Shown: piece by piece, positions 8,822 to 15,431 of the stretch
Layout of the letters: each line of letters starts with the position of its first letter
Numbering within the stretch: the first letter of the stretch is position 1
NCBI GenBank assembly: GCA_964342485.1
Contig: CAYFFO010000014.1
Span: 1 to 47,656 of the forward strand
Length of the DNA: 47,656 bases
Direction: 5' to 3'
Source of the DNA: CAYFFO01 sp964342485
GTDB taxonomy: Bacteria > Chloroflexota > Dehalococcoidia > Lucifugimonadales > CAJWER01
The notes under the pieces: model-generated
Database searches by the model: none
The model's input: the letters and a program-made list of their open reading frames with translations, nothing else
What the model was told of the DNA's origin: nothing
Translations under genes and position numbers: made by a program

Positions 8822-9664
8822 ATGAACAAAAAGGTAAACAAAATTGGCACACGTATAGCCGCTGGAGCTTTGATTGCTGGTAGCCCGGTGTTGGCAGCAT
8901 GTGTCTCAGGACCTTCATACGAAGACTGGGCAGCGACTGATGGAGCAGCCGGTCGAATAAATATGGACGACGTCCAAAAAGCCTTTAAAGAATCTGACAG
9001 TGCTTCAGAATTTGAAGCGAAAGTAAACGGAATATTTGAAGGTGACGGACTTGTACTTATTCGTGCAAAACAGGAAGAATCTGGCCTTACTCTTGAAGGC
9101 TGGGAAGACCTTAATGGTAATTATGAAATCGATGACGCATCAGACGATAAGCTTTTTGACATAGTTAAAAGAAATGAAGAACATCAAATGCGAGGTTATG
9201 GCGCAAATTCTTACTACAACAGCGGGTTTGGTGCTGGCAATTTCCTTTTCACGTATATGATGATCTCCGCTATGAGCCCAATGGGATACTATTACAATAC
9301 ACCGGTATCGTATGCAAGAGGTCCATTAAATTCGTCTAGATCTCGTTATCGTAATTCGTCAGGATACCGGAACCAGGTAACACGTAATAGTAGGTACTTC
9401 ACCAAACAAAATACTGGATTCAACAAATCAAAGTACAATTCGGCCGGTAAAAACCTTGGTACTGCCAGAACATCTTATAAAGCTAAACAGAAATCTACTG
9501 GTGCGTTTAAGACTAGCGCCACAGGTGTTAGAAGTTCCTGGGGATCGTCTTCTGCAGGAAGACGAGGTTCCCACAGATCATCCAGTCGTGGACGAAGTAG
9601 TGGTTTTAGAGGATTTGGTGGCGGTCAAACTATAATAGGTTTTAACAGGTCTATTGATTTATAA
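8822..9664 (+). CDS. Exported lipoprotein with Ser/Gly/Arg-rich basic tail
   Basis: A 280-residue protein with a lipoprotein signal: basic start MNKKVNK, hydrophobic core and lipobox LAAC with the lipidated cysteine at 27. Residues 30-125 are acidic and soluble (LEGWEDLNGNYEIDD). A hydrophobic GAGNFLFTYMMISAMSP stretch lies near 137-153. Residues 165-270 are rich in Ser, Arg, Gly, Tyr and Lys and end in repeated RGSS/GFGGG units. The layout recalls the YgiB/YjfM (DUF1190) proteins, which also have a small lipoprotein or signal head and a Gly/Ser/Arg tail, but I cannot show homology. Its position after the SecA-like gene and its strong ribosome binding site make it a candidate substrate or scaffold for the system. 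Confidence 0.65.
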   Translation: MNKKVNKIGTRIAAGALIAGSPVLAACVSGPSYEDWAATDGAAGRINMDDVQKAFKESDSASEFEAKVNGIFEGDGLVLIRAKQEESGLTLEGWEDLNGNYEIDDASDDKLFDIVKRNEEHQMRGYGANSYYNSGFGAGNFLFTYMMISAMSPMGYYYNTPVSYARGPLNSSRSRYRNSSGYRNQVTRNSRYFTKQNTGFNKSKYNSAGKNLGTARTSYKAKQKSTGAFKTSATGVRSSWGSSSAGRRGSHRSSSRGRSSGFRGFGGGQTIIGFNRSIDL

Positions 9665-9679
9665 ACTCTAAAACAAGTA

Positions 9680-9697
9680 CTGTTCCTAGCTTGTTCA
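9680..9697 (+). promoter_or_regulatory. Possible regulatory motif upstream of the last gene of the cluster
   Basis: The sequence CTGTTCCTAGCTTGTTCA contains TGTTC twice at an 11 bp period. It lies 16 bp before the ATG at 9714, with AT-rich TATATA between them. A related sequence occurs at 15257-15276 ahead of the pyrophosphatase gene. It could be an operator or a promoter element. Confidence 0.3.
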
Positions 9698-9713
9698 AAT
9701 ACATATATACACC

Positions 9714-10772
9714 ATGACCCGACATAAAAAACCGGATCTCACTCCAGTCAAAGACTCTAAACTTACCGGTCACAATCTTTACCTTAAGATCACTCTAGGA
9801 AACATGTCTGAAGAAGAAGGTTTTTTGTGTGATTTAACAAACTTTTCTACAGATAACACAATTGCGTCATTAATTGAATACATTTGTGACAGTGACTGGT
9901 CACCATCGAAAAATGACCTAGCACTTAATCCAGATCTTGAAGAAATGCATATTGAACTCATATCTATTTTTGGTGATTCAATTGAAGGTAAAAGCTCACT
10001 AAACTTCTTGAGCCAAGGAAATAAAATAAATACCTCTGAAAAAATCATGACACTGGCAAAAACTATCCCTAATTATAGTACCGAATTAGATAATAAACAG
10101 ACTCTCCTGTTAGACATAGTATTAGAACAAAAATTTACACCACTGGACTATTCTGTAAAGCTTGGATACTGGAATTCTGTCCAAAAGTTTGTTCATGTTC
10201 TAGAAGAACAATCAATTTTATTCACCCTGGTAAATCAAGATATCTCTACTACAAAAATAAAAACCTTGGGCAAGACGGTACAAAGCACCATCAATAGATT
10301 AAACCAACAAGGCCTTATAAACGAACTCTACCAACTTACACAAAAAGGCCGGTCTGCCTGTAAAGCAATTATTGAAAGAAGTACAAAACTGGATAATGAG
10401 TACATAATTTTTGCAGATGTAAAGTTCGATCCTATGGCTAAAATCGTTGAATTTAATACTGGTGACGGGGAAGACATCAGGACACAGGTTTATCAAGAAG
10501 AAGGATTAGACCCGGTTTTAACGTTCTTTGAAATACATCTGATAGAAGATATATCCAAATGGTTCACGTCCTGGGCCAATAGTCAAAATTCTAAAAACTT
10601 CTTTAATCAACTCCTCAACACGTCCGTTATTTACAAGCCTTTGGAAAGCAAAACTCTCAAATTCATAATTGAAAAGGGACTCGCCAATTTGGATGAAAAC
10701 AGAGCACACATTGAAGAAGTCAACCGAGCCATAACCACCATGAGGACTTCTAAAAACCCTCATATAACTTGA
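9714..10772 (+). CDS. Putative beta-grasp plus winged-helix protein
   Basis: A 352-residue soluble protein that I do not recognise. Residues 21-120 have a possible ubiquitin-like (YukD/EsaB-type) order: strands LYLKITL and EGFLCDL, helix TIASLIEYICD, strand IELISIFGD, a KSSLNFL turn and a last strand KIMTLAK. Residues about 130-225 look like a winged helix, with KTVQSTINRLNQQGLI as a recognition-like helix, followed by YQLTQKGRSACKAI. The C-terminal 120 residues are mixed alpha/beta with no clear motif. It is the last gene of the plus-strand run, 49 bp after the lipoprotein gene, and converges on the DUF350 gene. It may regulate the cluster or act as a carrier. Both domain calls are inference from pattern only. 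Confidence 0.4.
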   Translation: MTRHKKPDLTPVKDSKLTGHNLYLKITLGNMSEEEGFLCDLTNFSTDNTIASLIEYICDSDWSPSKNDLALNPDLEEMHIELISIFGDSIEGKSSLNFLSQGNKINTSEKIMTLAKTIPNYSTELDNKQTLLLDIVLEQKFTPLDYSVKLGYWNSVQKFVHVLEEQSILFTLVNQDISTTKIKTLGKTVQSTINRLNQQGLINELYQLTQKGRSACKAIIERSTKLDNEYIIFADVKFDPMAKIVEFNTGDGEDIRTQVYQEEGLDPVLTFFEIHLIEDISKWFTSWANSQNSKNFFNQLLNTSVIYKPLESKTLKFIIEKGLANLDENRAHIEEVNRAITTMRTSKNPHIT

Positions 10773-10799
10773 TCAGATGTTAATCATTTTATAGTTAGT

Positions 10800-11532
10800 T
10801 CAAATAGCAAAATAAAGAACCATTGCTGAACTAATTAACACTCCGCTCTCAATNNNNNNNNNNNNNNNNNNNNNNNNNNNNNNNNNNNNNNNNNNNNNNN
10901 NNNNNNNNNNNNNNNNNNNNNNNNNNNNNNNNNNNNNNNNNNNNNNNNNNNNNGGAAAACAGGATTAATACTATCATCCCTAATAAAAAGAAGACTACGG
11001 ATCTGACAGCAGTATCTACAAGACTGGGTCCGTCTGTGCCTTCAATCCCTACTCCAGTGCCTGATGTGGCAGCCGCTATTACAAGGCCTACTGCAACGTA
11101 TACTGCAAATTCTACCGCGCCAGTACCTATATTGTGATCTTCAATTATTTCCTTTTCAGTATCAAATTTATACAGTACTAATTTATCTACGACAATACGT
11201 GCACCATTCAATACCAAAATACCTACGATGGAATAGACAAATACCTCAACAATACCCATCCAGAAATCTCCATCCGGTAACCAGTTACCATCTTGTATAA
11301 CTATATCTGGCTGGTAAATTACTCCCACAAACACAGTAATTACTCCAAGAAAATACCCTGTAATACTGAGCCCCAGAGAAACATTATCATTTTGCCCAAG
11401 CTGTTGATTTATGCGATACGGAGTCAGAAAGTCCTGCGCAAGTTTAGCAAGAAACAACACCACTATACCTAGTGCAACATATATCAAACCTTTTGGAAAA
11501 AACTCAAGAGTATCAATAACTGCTTCAAGCAT
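10800..11532 (-). CDS. DUF350 membrane protein (YjfL family), probably two tandem repeats, interrupted by gap
   Basis: About 193 residues can be read before the gap at 10854-10953. Four membrane helices (GLIYVALGIVVLFLAKL, LGLSITGYFLGVITVFVGVIY, FVYSIVGILVLNGARIVV and AVEFAVYVAVGLVIAAAT) form one DUF350 unit, and a fifth (VVFFLLGMIVLILF) opens a second. Beyond the gap the minus strand reads IESGVLISSAMVLYFAI and then TGA at 10802-10800, which fits the last helix of that second unit. The ATG has an excellent AGGAGG 5 bp upstream. DUF350 proteins are small inner membrane proteins of unknown activity, often near DUF4178 genes as here. The family call is strong; the tail across the gap is inferred. 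Confidence 0.75.
10854..10953. other. Assembly gap (100 N) inside the DUF350 gene
   Basis: Exactly 100 N. The two sides of the DUF350 gene are not in the same frame if the gap is taken as 100 bp, so its true length differs from the placeholder. Confidence 0.95.
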
Positions 11533-11562
11533 AATCCCTCCTATTTCATTGGGGCCTAATAA

Positions 11563-12132
11563 TTACTGTTTATATAAGGTTACACTTTCCGGAGAAATCA
11601 CTTCACTGAATCTCACATGAAAAGGCATTCCTTCCCATTTATCTATAGTCAGCACACTAGATTCGTCTTCTGAAACAAAATCCCAGACATAACAACCTTC
11701 ACCGTTTCCTTTTCCATCCTTGAAAAATATGGCTTCAACGCTTGTTCGATAGTAGTACCTTGAATCATCAACTTCCACGTAGTTATCTATAGATTGCTCT
11801 TCATCAAGTTGTATCAAATCATCGTCCGTCAGTCCTATATTTGACAGTCCAACAGGACGATCATCATGCGAGGCAGTCAGATACAAACTACCACCAGCCT
11901 CAGAGCAAGATAACCAGAGTTTATGATCATTCTCGCCACCGAGTAATTCCTGCCAATCACCTGCTTTTGATGTAAATTTATTCAATTCTTCTATTATGAA
12001 ATAGGAATCATCATACTGCACTGCAAATCCATTAAGAGTAAAAACATCTCCCACCACTGCATCTTTAATCGTCACACCATCTGTATTAACTGAAGGAAGA
12101 TCCTTTTTCTTTCCAAAAAGAGAGCGAAACAT
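11563..12132 (-). CDS. DUF4178 domain protein
   Basis: A 189-residue soluble protein. After a basic start (FRSLFGKKKDLP) it has VGDVFTLNGFAVQYDDSYFI and an EELNKFTSKAGDWQELLGG segment, then LWLSCSEAGGSLYLTA, then a SRYYYRTSVEAIFF segment and a late YVWDFVSEDESSVLTIDKWEG. This is the order seen in DUF4178 proteins (GD...G...Y.v......Y....W.E..L). Their function is not known; they occur beside DUF350 membrane proteins, PspA-like proteins and ion channels. The gene has GGAG 7 bp before its ATG, follows the 66-residue gene by 25 bp, and precedes DUF350 by 30 bp, so the three form an operon. Confidence 0.7.
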   Translation of the reverse strand: MFRSLFGKKKDLPSVNTDGVTIKDAVVGDVFTLNGFAVQYDDSYFIIEELNKFTSKAGDWQELLGGENDHKLWLSCSEAGGSLYLTASHDDRPVGLSNIGLTDDDLIQLDEEQSIDNYVEVDDSRYYYRTSVEAIFFKDGKGNGEGCYVWDFVSEDESSVLTIDKWEGMPFHVRFSEVISPESVTLYKQ

Positions 12133-12157
12133 GACAGACTCCGATACCTAAAACAAT

Positions 12158-12358
12158 CTACTCTTCAATCAATTCAGCTGTATCAAGATTGTAGTAATAG
12201 GTATTACCCTCTCCTACTCCTTCTAAAATTGAGACTTCATGAACGGTTATATCATGTGAATCTACGGTTAAAGATACACCTGTAGTCTCAACCATCAAGC
12301 CACTATGAGACTTGAATTTAATTCCTGCATCTACTGCTTCCATCTCTGCATAACCCAT
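12158..12358 (-). CDS. Small conserved-looking protein, first gene of the DUF4178-DUF350 operon
   Basis: A 66-residue acidic protein with no cysteines and no membrane segment. It shows alternating hydrophobic residues typical of a small beta barrel (GLMVETTGVSLTV, DITVHEVSI, TYYYNLDTAELI). GGAG lies 9 bp upstream of the ATG. It is expressed with the DUF4178 and DUF350 genes. I do not recognise the family. Confidence 0.55.
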   Translation of the reverse strand: MGYAEMEAVDAGIKFKSHSGLMVETTGVSLTVDSHDITVHEVSILEGVGEGNTYYYNLDTAELIEE

Positions 12359-12598
12359 AGATTCTAATCTCCAATCAATTTAGTTACAACTACCAACAGT
12401 GATTAATTTTATTTACAAATGTCAATTCTACAACAGATAACTCTATATAAATACTCACTTTCAACCCATTATGGCTTAATATACCAAATTGTCTTATCCA
12501 TAACAAAAACTATTATCCCCTGAATCAACGGTGTAATTGACCTACTTTTGTAATTAATAAGTTAAATTAATATAGAAATCCTATCATCCAGTGCTATC

Positions 12599-12629
12599 TT
12601 TACATTGAGAGGACTTCTTCGCCTATGTT
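12599..12629 (+). promoter_or_regulatory. Candidate promoter of mnmA in the divergent intergenic region
   Basis: TTTACA (12599-12604) and TATGTT (12624-12629) are separated by 19 bp and end 11 bp before the mnmA ATG at 12641, so the leader would be only a few bases. The rest of 12359-12598 is AT-rich with no RNA gene or repeat that I can see, and must also hold the promoter of the minus-strand operon. Confidence 0.35.
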
Positions 12630-12640
12630 ACGCTAGTCAT

Positions 12641-13768
12641 ATGTCAAGAGGAAGAGTCATAGTAGCCATGAGTGGAGGAGTTGATTCCTCTGTAGCTGCG
12701 CTTTTACTTAAAAAGCAAGGCTATGAAGTGATTGGAATCACAATGAGACTCTGGACAGTGGAGAAAAACGACATCCCCTCCATTTCTAAAAGATGTTGTT
12801 CAGTGGAAGACATCAGTGACGCTAGACAAGTATGTCAGACAATCGGTGCCCCTCACTACGTTCAAAACTTTGAACAAGAGTTCCAAGAACACGTCGTTAA
12901 GTACTTTGTTCAAGAATATGACAGAGGCCGTACGCCTCATCCATGCCTTGCATGTAACGACAAAATCAAATTTGATTTCCTGTTGCGACGGGCTATGTTT
13001 CTTGATGCAGATTATATTGCAACTGGTCACTATTCACGCATCCAAAAAACCAGGGATGGATTTCATCTCCTTAAAGGAATAGACACAAAAAAAGATCAGT
13101 CATATGTACTATTCACTCTGAATCAAAAAGAATTATCGAGACTGTTACTTCCAGTTGGAGAATACCCTAAAGACGAAATCCGAAAAATGGCTTCAGATGC
13201 GGGCTTACCTGTAGCCGATAAACCTGACAGTCAGGAAATCTGTTTCATACCTGATGGAAACTACAGGAAGTTTCTAGAAGGACAAACTATTCCGAAAGCC
13301 GGAGATTTTGTGGACATCGAAGGAGTAGTAATTGGTCGCCATCCTGGAACACAGTTTTTCACTATCGGACAGCGCCGTAATCTCGGAATACAGGGCAAGA
13401 ATGGATCTCCCCACTATGTGATTGATATTGACCCTGAGTCCAATCAGGTAACACTTGGACCTGAAAAAGCTCTGAACAGGAAAAGGCTCTGGGTCTCACG
13501 TCTTAATTTTGTTAGCGAGGACATCCCTACCCAACCGGTCTCATTCAATGCAAAAATACGGTACAAAGCCAGTGAAGCTAAGGCTACTTTATATGTTACC
13601 GGAGATGGCGGAGAAGTACACTTTCAAGAACCGCAGCGGGCTATCACTCCCGGACAGGCGATCGTATTTTATAAAGACGATCGTGTCATAGGTGGTGGTT
13701 ATATTGAAGTAAAACCACCGTATGAAATAACACCTAATGCTTCAAGCTTAACAGGAACGACCGTTTAA
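12641..13768 (+). CDS. mnmA: tRNA-specific 2-thiouridylase MnmA
   Basis: The enzyme adds sulfur to uridine 34 of Lys, Glu and Gln tRNAs in the cytoplasm, using ATP and a persulfide relay. The N-terminal PP-loop VIVAMSGGVDSSVAALL activates the base with ATP. The two catalytic cysteines are visible in HPCLACN and DSQEICFIPDG. The RNA-binding segment PGTQFFTIGQRRNLGI is present. I prefer ATG 12641 over TTG 12605 because the family normally starts a few residues before VAMSGGVDSS. Length (375 residues) is normal. rnhB follows after 12 bp and is probably cotranscribed. Confidence 0.95.
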   Translation: MSRGRVIVAMSGGVDSSVAALLLKKQGYEVIGITMRLWTVEKNDIPSISKRCCSVEDISDARQVCQTIGAPHYVQNFEQEFQEHVVKYFVQEYDRGRTPHPCLACNDKIKFDFLLRRAMFLDADYIATGHYSRIQKTRDGFHLLKGIDTKKDQSYVLFTLNQKELSRLLLPVGEYPKDEIRKMASDAGLPVADKPDSQEICFIPDGNYRKFLEGQTIPKAGDFVDIEGVVIGRHPGTQFFTIGQRRNLGIQGKNGSPHYVIDIDPESNQVTLGPEKALNRKRLWVSRLNFVSEDIPTQPVSFNAKIRYKASEAKATLYVTGDGGEVHFQEPQRAITPGQAIVFYKDDRVIGGGYIEVKPPYEITPNASSLTGTTV

Positions 13769-13780
13769 AATTCTAGTTCT

Positions 13781-14422
13781 ATGAAGCGAAATGCTACCTC
13801 TAAAACTGCACCAGATTATAGTGAAGAAAGTATCCTAATAGATAAGGGCTATTCCCTGATAGCAGGACTAGACGAAGTTGGACGAGGAACCTTAGCAGGA
13901 CCTGTAGTAGCAGGAGTGGTAATCCTACCAGTCAATCCCCAATATCCGTGGGTTAAAGATATTCGTGATAGCAAAATGTTAACCCCAAAACGACGAGAAC
14001 GTATTCTAAAGGATATGGAAAAAGATTGCTTAGCGATCCAAACAGGAAGTGCAAGTGCTGCTGAAATAGACCAGGATGGTATCGTAAAAGCCACTAGACT
14101 AGCTATGGAAAGAGCCTTAAAATCATTACCCTTAGAACCTCAATATTTACTACTCGACGCCTTTCCTCTTCCAGAGATAAATATCCCCCAAAAAGCTATT
14201 GTGAAAGGAGACGTACACTGCCTATCGATAGCTGCGGCTTCAATAGCGGCAAAGGTATTCAGAGACAAAATTATGGTAGAAAAAGACAAAACATACCCAG
14301 GCTATGGCTTTGCTAGTAATAAAGGCTATGGTACCAAAGAACATCTAGATCAATTATCGAAAGAAGGTCCATGTGACATCCACAGATACAGTTTTGCACC
14401 AATTAAACTAGATAGAAATTAG
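13781..14422 (+). CDS. rnhB: Ribonuclease HII
   Basis: A 213-residue RNase HII, which cuts RNA in RNA-DNA hybrids and removes single ribonucleotides from DNA in the cytoplasm. The signature IAGLDEVGRGTLAGPVVA carries the first two acidic catalytic residues, D31 and E32. The third lies in LLLDAFPLP, followed by KGDVHCLSIAAASIAAKV, which carries the fourth acid and the conserved Ser/Ala-rich helix. GYGFASNKGYGTKEHL, another family signature, is also present. Length is typical. The gene follows mnmA by 12 bp with no clear Shine-Dalgarno sequence, which suggests translational coupling or weak initiation. Confidence 0.95.
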   Translation: MKRNATSKTAPDYSEESILIDKGYSLIAGLDEVGRGTLAGPVVAGVVILPVNPQYPWVKDIRDSKMLTPKRRERILKDMEKDCLAIQTGSASAAEIDQDGIVKATRLAMERALKSLPLEPQYLLLDAFPLPEINIPQKAIVKGDVHCLSIAAASIAAKVFRDKIMVEKDKTYPGYGFASNKGYGTKEHLDQLSKEGPCDIHRYSFAPIKLDRN

Positions 14423-14562
14423 GCGATATGTGTATTTAATACATTGTCGGATCTTTAAACTACTAAATAAACATTATGTCCAAACCTAATGGGCTATAGA
14501 TAATGCAGCGATTTGAGTAAATACCCATGAATATTTTTCTATTTTTAATGAGGTAATATCTA

Positions 14563-15207
14563 ATGTCAGAAGAAAACAAAATTCGCCTTGAAGAAATAGG
14601 TGTCCAGGCAAACTCTAATTTGAAGACTATTCACGTTGCCCGGGAAGAAGCTTTAACTGTTTCACGTGAATTAATACGTAATGCTGCCAATTCAATTCGT
14701 GCAACTCATCGAGCTGACTATAAAGAAGCACATATCCTTATAACTAAGGTTCGGGATCTGGCTTCGCGTTTCGATCCAATAAGAGATGCCTATCCAAGTG
14801 TCTATTACGGGGGCTACGTTGAGGATGCTCTGAAAGAATATGCAGAAGCAAGTATAGCACTCGCCATTGCAGAGCAAACAGTAATACCCGGACCTGAAGA
14901 TCTTGGTATCAACGCTGCTCCATATTTGAACGGACTCGCCGAAGTAATTGGAGAACTTAGAAGAGTCATCCTGGACGGATTAAGGAAGGATGAATTCACA
15001 CGCTGTGAAGAATTACTGGAAACAATGGATGACATTTACACAATTCTTGTCACAATAGATTATCCAGATGCGGTGACAAGAGGCTTAAGAAGGAGTACTG
15101 ACGTAGCCAGAAGTATACTCGAAAGGACACGAGGAGATCTTACTTTATCAATACGCCAACACAAACTGGAAAGTATGCTAAGTGAAGTTCAGTACAATAA
15201 AGAATAA
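14563..15207 (+). CDS. Translin-family protein
   Basis: A 214-residue, all-helical protein. EDALKEYAEASIALAIAEQ, PGPEDLGI, YLNGLAEVIGELRR, DDIYTILVTIDYPDAVTRGL and RRSTDVARSILERTRGDL match the translin family in order. In eukaryotes translin and TRAX bind RNA and single-stranded DNA and form the C3PO nuclease; prokaryotic members are known in archaea and in some bacteria, and their role is poorly known. The ATG has GAGG about 10 bp upstream. The gene stands 140 bp after rnhB and is followed by 225 bp before the pyrophosphatase gene, so it may be monocistronic. The neighbouring RNA-acting genes fit a role with nucleic acids. Confidence 0.85.
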   Translation: MSEENKIRLEEIGVQANSNLKTIHVAREEALTVSRELIRNAANSIRATHRADYKEAHILITKVRDLASRFDPIRDAYPSVYYGGYVEDALKEYAEASIALAIAEQTVIPGPEDLGINAAPYLNGLAEVIGELRRVILDGLRKDEFTRCEELLETMDDIYTILVTIDYPDAVTRGLRRSTDVARSILERTRGDLTLSIRQHKLESMLSEVQYNKE

Positions 15208-15323
15208 ATTGTCATATAAAACAATACTGATTGCCAGAAACAACTTTGGTCCTGTGCTGTTCCTAACCCATGTTCATACTAAAATACAATAGATCATTTG
15301 GTATTGGTTAATAACAAAATATC

Positions 15324-15352
15324 TTGACGCACCCAATTAGCTGTGCTAGTTT
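15324..15352 (+). promoter_or_regulatory. Sigma70-type promoter of the pyrophosphatase gene
   Basis: TTGACG (15324-15329) and TAGTTT (15347-15352) have an ideal 17 bp spacer, and a TG lies one base before the -10 box. Transcription would start near 15360 and give a leader of about 70 bases. A related TGTTC-repeat motif (15257-15276) lies upstream. The leader holds a short GACG/CGTC hairpin but no riboswitch that I recognise. Confidence 0.55.
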
Positions 15353-15431
15353 TGGCGACGTTGAAAGCGTCCAATTACTAACAAAATATACTCCCCTAAT
15401 CTGGGATGGAAATCTTTTTGGAGAATAAAAA

